From Nemertoderma westbladi (lineage: Eukaryota; Xenacoelomorpha; Nemertodermatida; Nemertodermatidae), in the NCBI GenBank assembly GCA_032718475.1, contig JAUCBJ010002020.1, positions 1 to 32,659 on the forward strand: a stretch of DNA of 32,659 nucleotides, in the 5' to 3' direction. The notes under the pieces were generated by a model. That model saw only the letters and a list, made by a program, of their open reading frames with translations, did not search any database and was not told the DNA's origin. Position numbers and translations under genes: made by a program. Below, one piece after another: positions 28,601 to 32,659 of this stretch. Position 1 is the stretch's first letter. Every line of letters begins with the position of its first letter.

Positions 28601-30750
28601 AATAAACCCCCTGATCCCCCCCCCCCCCCCAAAATAAACACCCTCATCCACCCCAACATACCTCGGGTCCCAAATAAACCCTTTATCAAAATGCAAGCAA
28701 GGCCAGTCCTCTGGGGCGAGTTTTAGCAGCCGTGATATAACAACATAGCAATTACTGTGGATGTAGTGAACCAACATTACAATACTCGCAGCGTCTGGAA
28801 TTGTTCGTAAAAAACTTAATATTAAAAACATTAATGAAATAATTTGAGAATATTATTCTAAATAGACTATATAATATTCTGAATCTAGACGTGTTTTGTA
28901 TACAGAGTTAGTGAATTAGTTAGTAACTTATACTAGTTAGTAACTTATAAAAAAGTACTAAATTAAAATAGTCTATATGCCTAACTAACTAACCGTCACT
29001 GTTGCACGTGCTATCTGAATAGAAATTGTCGTCATCCATCGTAATATTTCTCTTAAAATGTGTCCGAACAGCTATAATAATCTCGTGTAGTCGATATAAT
29101 TTTTCCAACAAATATTTCATAAATTTCCACGCCATATCCGTTTCGTTGCTATACAAGGCAACCGAAGTTGCTATACAAGTTTGTATAGAAAGCAATTTAC
29201 TTGAGTAATTTCGAAGAATATCAAATGAAAGTTTCGCCAACCTGAAATGTAAATAGTTGTCTTTCACTCAATGGCTACTGTATAATCATTCTATTAAAAT
29301 GAGTATGGTAGGCCTAATGTATGTTACTGAATAAAAATGGTACAAAACTATCATCACAAAATTGTTTTGTGACAATATGTACCAAATTTTCGAGATACCA
29401 GATTTTAGATTTTATTTATTAACAATCCTTGAACCAATAGGTCTAATATTGTCCGTAACGAATGAAATGAGTCGCATTCCGTTTAATATTAATCGCAATA
29501 TTTTTCATTGCTATTTTATTAAATGTTAGTTGGCCTATTCAGTTTTTATTTACAATAATCAATTTAATTTAAATAAAAATTCATGTTGAATAATTTTAGG
29601 TACTGGACACGGCATTGCGAAAAATTGTAAAAGTAAACCGAACCCATGTATTGGATAATTATTGGCTGGTGAGTGACGAAGTAAACGAGCTTATCATAGA
29701 GGTAACGCTGTTTGTCGGTATGTCAGTCTTTCTGTCTGTCTGTCGGTCTCTCTGTCGGTCAGTCTGTGTTAGCGGATCCATTCCGCTGTACATTCCTTAC
29801 CATAAATGGGGGGGGGGGGGGGGCCGATGCTACAGGGCCAGCTGGGCAGTGGAGTTATAATCCACCTCAGCGGGCTAGAAGCTAACAAAGGCCTAAGGGA
29901 TGTAAATTTAGGGCGTGGTGAGCTGACCAATGGGAGGCCAGCACATGTCAGTTTAGAGTGTATCGGTTGGAGGCCAATAAAGTGTCAGCGTATCAATTAG
30001 GCTGTATTTCCCCATTTACATATATATATATTAACGGTCATCTGTATTCCAACTCAGTTGGCATTTATTCATTATAGACTATGAACAGTTTTCACCGTCA
30101 GCCGAAATCAATACTGTTCGTGCTGCGATCATTTCTGAATTTTACTGGTAACTATATATTAACGACCTATTATACATCAACTAATAACAACATTAGAACA
30201 CTTATTTTACCGAGCCTACAGCCATCAGTATTCCCCATCGCGGCGGCGCGTAGAAAACGTCATCAGTCAATCCGGTAGGGATCCCGAGCCAACTAGGATC
30301 CCGTCACAGTCTGTCTGTCGATCTGTCGCTCTGTCTGTCGGTCTGTCTGTCCGTCTGGCGGTCGATATGTCTGTCTCTCTGTCTGTCTGTCGGTCTATCT
30401 TTTATAAAATTACACTGATGTAGTCGAAGATCTCAAATATAATCTTCTTTGGTGGCGGACTCATGCACTCAGCAGTTCTCCAGTCTCCCGCTTGTAGGCG
30501 ACTGTGCAACGGTTGAAGTAGTGGTAGCCGATGACAAACTGCTGCTAATTTCGTCCTGCTAGAATTGCCAACGAATGTGTCAAAATGTTACCGTTGATTA
30601 GTCATTGTCATCAATAAATTACCTATATGATTCCTGCAGATGCTTCTTTGCCTCAACTGGATTCGAATTACAACACATTAGCGCCAATCTTAGACTCTCC
30701 TGTGATTCTTTTAAGTCTCTTTCGGAATAATTCGAAAGATTAGCGATCTC
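22395..30750 (-). CDS. Multi-exon gene: C-terminal 406 aa of a helical-domain/WD40-repeat protein
   Basis: Eight exons in minus-strand order: 30750-30623, 29241-28994, 28047-27957, 26579-26473, 25261-25117, 23748-23663, 23240-23056, 22625-22395. Each is bounded by AG and GT, and all seven junction phases agree (2, 1, 2, 1, 2, 1, 0). Together they give 1221 coding bases ending in TAA. The first two exons encode about 125 mostly helical residues, possibly TPR-like. The rest encodes beta-propeller blades with WD signatures such as GEVQIWDI and NGSLGLWKL, broken by a Lys-rich loop (KKKKKRKPK). The 5' part is missing; the first exon starts in phase 0 after an acceptor, so more exons lie upstream. 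Helical-plus-WD40 architectures occur in NACHT/NB-ARC proteins and in many scaffold and ciliary proteins; I cannot choose. WD40 protein: fairly sure. Confidence 0.85.
23056..23240 (-). CDS. WD40 gene, propeller exon
   Basis: Acceptor CATTATTATTAG and donor AAG|GTAAGA. Encodes KSKLVSKLVTWCYGDHL through SLYSLDPQGAIRISTTSKK, blade-like. Confidence 0.8.
23663..23748 (-). CDS. WD40 gene, short exon with Lys-rich loop
   Basis: Twenty-eight codons between TTACGTTGCTAG and AAAG|GTAAAC. Encodes ITSSTAYIGLN then KKKKKRKPK, a basic surface loop or nuclear-type signal. It is supported mainly because its phases bridge the otherwise incompatible neighbours. Confidence 0.7.
23960..25070 (-). mobile_element. 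5'-truncated, frameshifted LINE (reverse transcriptase C-terminal half)
   Basis: Minus-strand frames give successive pieces of a non-LTR RT: FDSVFRSRMFSILSLYGIP, then GVLQGDTL, FLFIIVVDYVLRM, the catalytic FADD (24717-24728), and thumb or C-terminal sequence RLFRAAVVPVLLYGSPRWAL and LRRVHCVKYNAHISNQTLY. It ends near 23966. The pieces change frame near 24880 and are degenerate at 24550-24620, so it is dead. It sits in the intron between WD40-gene exons 25117 and 23748. Clade not assigned. Confidence 0.88.
25117..25261 (-). CDS. WD40 gene, exon with WD signature
   Basis: Encodes EVQIWDIVNKTRI with the Trp-Asp signature, then SFADDECMSLCCHGNILGI and NESGSVQL, the start of the next blade. Acceptor ATTTTATAG, donor AAT|GTAAGA. 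Confidence 0.85.
25768..26015 (-). mobile_element. tRNA-derived SINE, copy 1 (with box A and box B)
   Basis: Minus strand: box A-like TTCGCCTAGTGGTGACATTCC (26010-25990) and box B GTTTCGATCCC (25966-25956), then a body shared with copy 2 (GCCAGGGTTGG, GATCTTCCAC, GCCAAGG, GAATCTTTT). The promoter boxes are at roughly tRNA spacing. Located in an intron of the WD40 gene, same orientation as it. Confidence 0.72.
26203..26217. repeat. Poly-G homopolymer next to a short GT run
   Basis: About 15 G followed by GTGTGTGTG, in the intron between WD40-gene exons 26473 and 25261. Confidence 0.8.
26473..26579 (-). CDS. WD40 gene, propeller exon
   Basis: Acceptor TTTTTACTATTTAG and donor ACCG|GTAAGT. Thirty-five codons with a Gly at each junction; INDMCLLGCGRVCIAGTRGN has the strand-turn-strand pattern of a blade. 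Confidence 0.8.
26709..26946. mobile_element. Small TIR element (MITE-like), about 235 bp
   Basis: GGGAAACTGGACGCAA (26714 onward) occurs inverted at about 26924-26939 (TTGCGTCCAGTTTCCC), forming 16-bp terminal inverted repeats around AT-rich non-coding DNA. The inside has a short direct repeat (AGGTTACAGT, about 26793 and 26848). I cannot define the target duplication. Confidence 0.5.
27053..27242 (-). mobile_element. tRNA-derived SINE, copy 2 (box B region deleted)
   Basis: Same family as 25768-26015: it starts GCAGTCCCTTGGTCTAGTGGTGGG (box A-like) and shares the GCCAGGGTTGG, GATCTTCCAC, GCCAAGG and GAATCTTTT blocks, but the box B stretch is missing. It lies in the previous intron of the same gene, same strand. 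Confidence 0.65.
27957..28047 (-). CDS. WD40 gene, exon with first propeller strand
   Basis: Acceptor AAATGATTTCAG and donor CCCAG|GTAATT. Only one frame is open and it is the one required by the flanking phases: GVHLFAAYNCYSRENEN. Confidence 0.8.
28527..28680. repeat. C-rich low-complexity block
   Basis: Runs of 23 C (28527-28549) and about 15 C (28616-28630) are joined by CCCCA/CCTCC-type sequence with almost no G. Open frames over it on both strands are composition artefacts. The G-rich strand could form a quadruplex. It is intronic to the WD40 gene. Confidence 0.8.
28994..29241 (-). CDS. WD40 gene, helical exon
   Basis: Acceptor TTTACATTTCAG is strong. The donor GACG|GTTAGT is weak, but using it avoids a TAG five bases further and joins the next exon in phase. 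It encodes LAKLSFDILRNYSS through MDDDNFYSDSTCNSD; helical, then an acidic linker. Confidence 0.8.
29717..29768. repeat. GTCT microsatellite, array 1
   Basis: Imperfect (GTCT/GTCG) tetranucleotide repeat, intronic to the WD40 gene. Confidence 0.75.
29808..29823. repeat. Poly-G homopolymer
   Basis: About 16 G between the two GTCT arrays. Confidence 0.8.
30305..30403. repeat. GTCT microsatellite, array 2
   Basis: About 25 imperfect units of GTCT with GTCG and GTCC variants, about 540 bp from array 1 and in the same orientation. Confidence 0.8.
30623..30750 (-). CDS. WD40 gene, first exon seen (helical)
   Basis: Acceptor TTTCATTTAG before 30750 and donor TATAG|GTAATT after 30623. It encodes 42 codons plus two bases, starting EIANLSNYSERDLKE; amphipathic and helical in character. 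Confidence 0.8.
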
Positions 30751-32659
30751 CTAAATGAAAGTACAAAAAATTATATTGAAATATACAATTTTAATTAATT
30801 AATTGCTCAAATTATAAAACATATAGTTTTTCTATTAATAAATTTAAATATAATAAAAGGGTCCAATTTAGATTACTGGTAAGGTAATTTATATTTTTAT
30901 TTTATTCATTTTTATTCATTATTTTTTAAGTAGGACTAGATTATTAGCGAAATAGGCGCTTGAGTAAATTCAATTAAAATTAAACAAATAAAATTAAAAA
31001 GTAAATAGCAAAACTTCTACTAGCACATATATACCGGTAATGTAGTAATTATTATTTTAAACAACTTTTTCGAGGGGCTTTATGATCGCGGCATCTGGTA
31101 ACTTCGATTTGGGTTTCTTCCGCGCGATGCCACCAATGAGAAACTCTATGACTAGTTTAAAATTCCAGTGGACAGGAATAATCGACATTGTGGATGTCCC
31201 CTCATAGGATTTCCAATGTAATTTTAGTCAGTGGGTAGAGCCACGAGATGGGTAGAGCTTTATCAACGGGCTACCATTATCTGTGGTGCTATATGCACAC
31301 ATAGACGATAGACGTGGCTTGACAAGGGTAAGTGCAGAACGACAATAGGCCTACCGGTACAAGTGCACAGGTTTCGTAGGCTCGGTCAAATCTGTTCAAA
31401 ATGACATAATTAAGGTGCTGCTAAAAGTATATAAAGAGTTGCTACTGTAAATATATCTATATTGAAATAAATAAAACTTTCTGACCAATTGATTCCTTAT
31501 TGTTCCGATAACTCAGTCTAAATTAGATTTTTTTGAATAAAACGCATGATTTCATTTAATCGCAACCTAAAGCCGGCAAGTGACACGCAGATGGACATTA
31601 TCTGTTACAAACGGCTGGTGATTTCTTTACGCAAATTTATTAATTTCATATTTGAACTCGACTGACATAAAATAACCAGTGTACAGTAGACCTAATGAAA
31701 AGTGAATTTAATTATAGTTTCCTCCGTTTACATTTTTATACATAACATATATATATCGGCTACAACACAGGAATGCATTGCCTGCTTCCTCTACAATTCA
31801 AGACCTATGAACACCTCAATTAAAAAAAAATAAATAAAAAAAATAAAAAAAAACAATAAAAAAAAATAAATAAATAAAAAAAAATTAGTTCGTCATCAGC
31901 CGTGTAAATCCTCAAATAAGTAAGACTAGTGTCATTTAGTCGACGTTTCATGAAAATGAAAATCAATGGCTGACCGGCTGTCATAGTAATGTAATGCACA
32001 GCACAAGTATCTTTCAGGGTCAGAGTGGTGAGTCTGGGTTTTGGTAATTATATGTTACCCCGCTGCTGTGGTGTTCGGAAACCTTCAGCAGATATCCGAA
32101 TCCAACATCCTCATTAGTAATTAGATAGATAGAATAATTTTAATTATTTAAAAATAAGGAGATTAATTCTGCTTCATATTCAAATATGAATTAAATAATT
32201 GATTGAACTAATTAATAAACCAGAAATAAAGTTGTAAACTTAACTTATAAATAAACCAATGCCAATAAAGACAATTAATTATTATTCAATTTCTGGATAA
32301 CTTGCCAAGAGTACTAAGTGGATCCAAGCTTATGGTGCGACGCCTCACAAAAAATAAACAACCATAAATAGTTAGAGTATAACAACGTTAATAGACATAG
32401 TTCACTTTACATTAAGTACAGTCAGTAGTTGTAGGCCGACTGTTAATTAGTGTCTCAATTTGTGCAGTGTATCGAAACTGTGATAGTGATATATTCAATA
32501 TTCATAGTCACAATGTGAGCAGTGCATACTACAGTACTACTCGTCGAGCGAGCACGGACAGTGGAAATGAGATCCTTTCCGATTTTCCGATTCTACATAG
32601 TTGTCGCAGAGTCGTTTCTCTCAAGTCCAGTCTCCAGTACTAAATACGTTAGTAATAAG
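30751..32659. other. No supported gene; AT-rich, one short unexplained minus-strand frame
   Basis: Presumably intron or upstream part of the minus-strand WD40 gene; I could not find a further exon that joins 30750 in phase. It contains an A/TAAA-rich run (31820-31886), a GC-richer block at 31070-31270 with a 43-codon minus-strand frame (31188-31057, starting MSIIPVHWNFKLVIEF), and a GC-richer stretch at 32030-32110 that resembles a dispersed repeat. Confidence 0.5.
31820..31886. repeat. A-rich/TAAA simple repeat
   Basis: A runs of 7-9 separated by T or C (TAAATAAA units). It could be the remnant of a retroposon tail or a simple microsatellite. Confidence 0.75.

Noticed and set aside
28490-28831. 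Pro-rich and Gly-rich frames of 76-111 codons on both strands
   Set aside because: Products of the poly-C/poly-G block, not genes.
1-32659. CRISPR arrays, bacterial operons, rRNA genes
   Set aside because: None seen. The window is eukaryotic and no regularly spaced repeat-spacer pattern or rRNA core sequence is present.

Overview
The window is eukaryotic: AT-rich, intron-bearing, and full of transposable-element sequence. Consensus GT/AG splice sites, a WD-repeat gene split over eight small exons, tRNA-derived SINEs, a LINE relic and a BEL/Pao LTR retrotransposon all point to an animal. Frequent AGGCCT and ACCGGT palindromes and many long poly-G/poly-C runs make a marine invertebrate plausible, perhaps a non-vertebrate deuterostome. 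I cannot fix the species from sequence alone.

Layout. Bases 1-3975 are AT-rich non-coding DNA with scraps of tRNA-like SINE sequence. Bases 3981-19895 are one complete BEL/Pao element of 15.9 kb, flanked by the 5-bp target duplication TATTG. Its 1156/1150-bp TG...CA LTRs differ at about six single bases plus one replaced block. Inside, in order, are a 2.2-kb non-coding leader with two sets of tandem duplications, an intact 1259-codon gag, and an intact pol in the +1 frame (protease, RT, RNase H, HHCC/DDE integrase, C-terminal chromo-like region). After pol come a 1.6-kb spacer with a duplicated RNA hairpin, a third coding region (ORF3) that is not an envelope gene and is broken by stops and frame changes, and a purine tract. 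ORF3, the cluster of splice-donor motifs at the 3' end of gag, and the gag/pol frame switch are the most unusual parts.

Bases 19901-21237 are intergenic. A minus-strand ORF at 21238-21978 encodes a single membrane span with a long cytoplasmic tail containing an ITIM-like motif. From 30750 down to 22395 a minus-strand gene can be assembled from eight exons whose splice sites and phases all agree. It gives the last 406 residues of a helical-domain plus WD40-repeat protein; its 5' end lies beyond the exons I could find. Its introns hold a LINE relic, two copies of a tRNA-derived SINE, a short TIR element, and several poly-G/C and GTCT arrays. The far right (30751-32659) has no supported gene.

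How parts relate: gag, pol and ORF3 belong to one mobile element and would be expressed from its LTR. The WD40 and membrane-protein genes are host genes on the opposite strand and have no evident functional link to the element.
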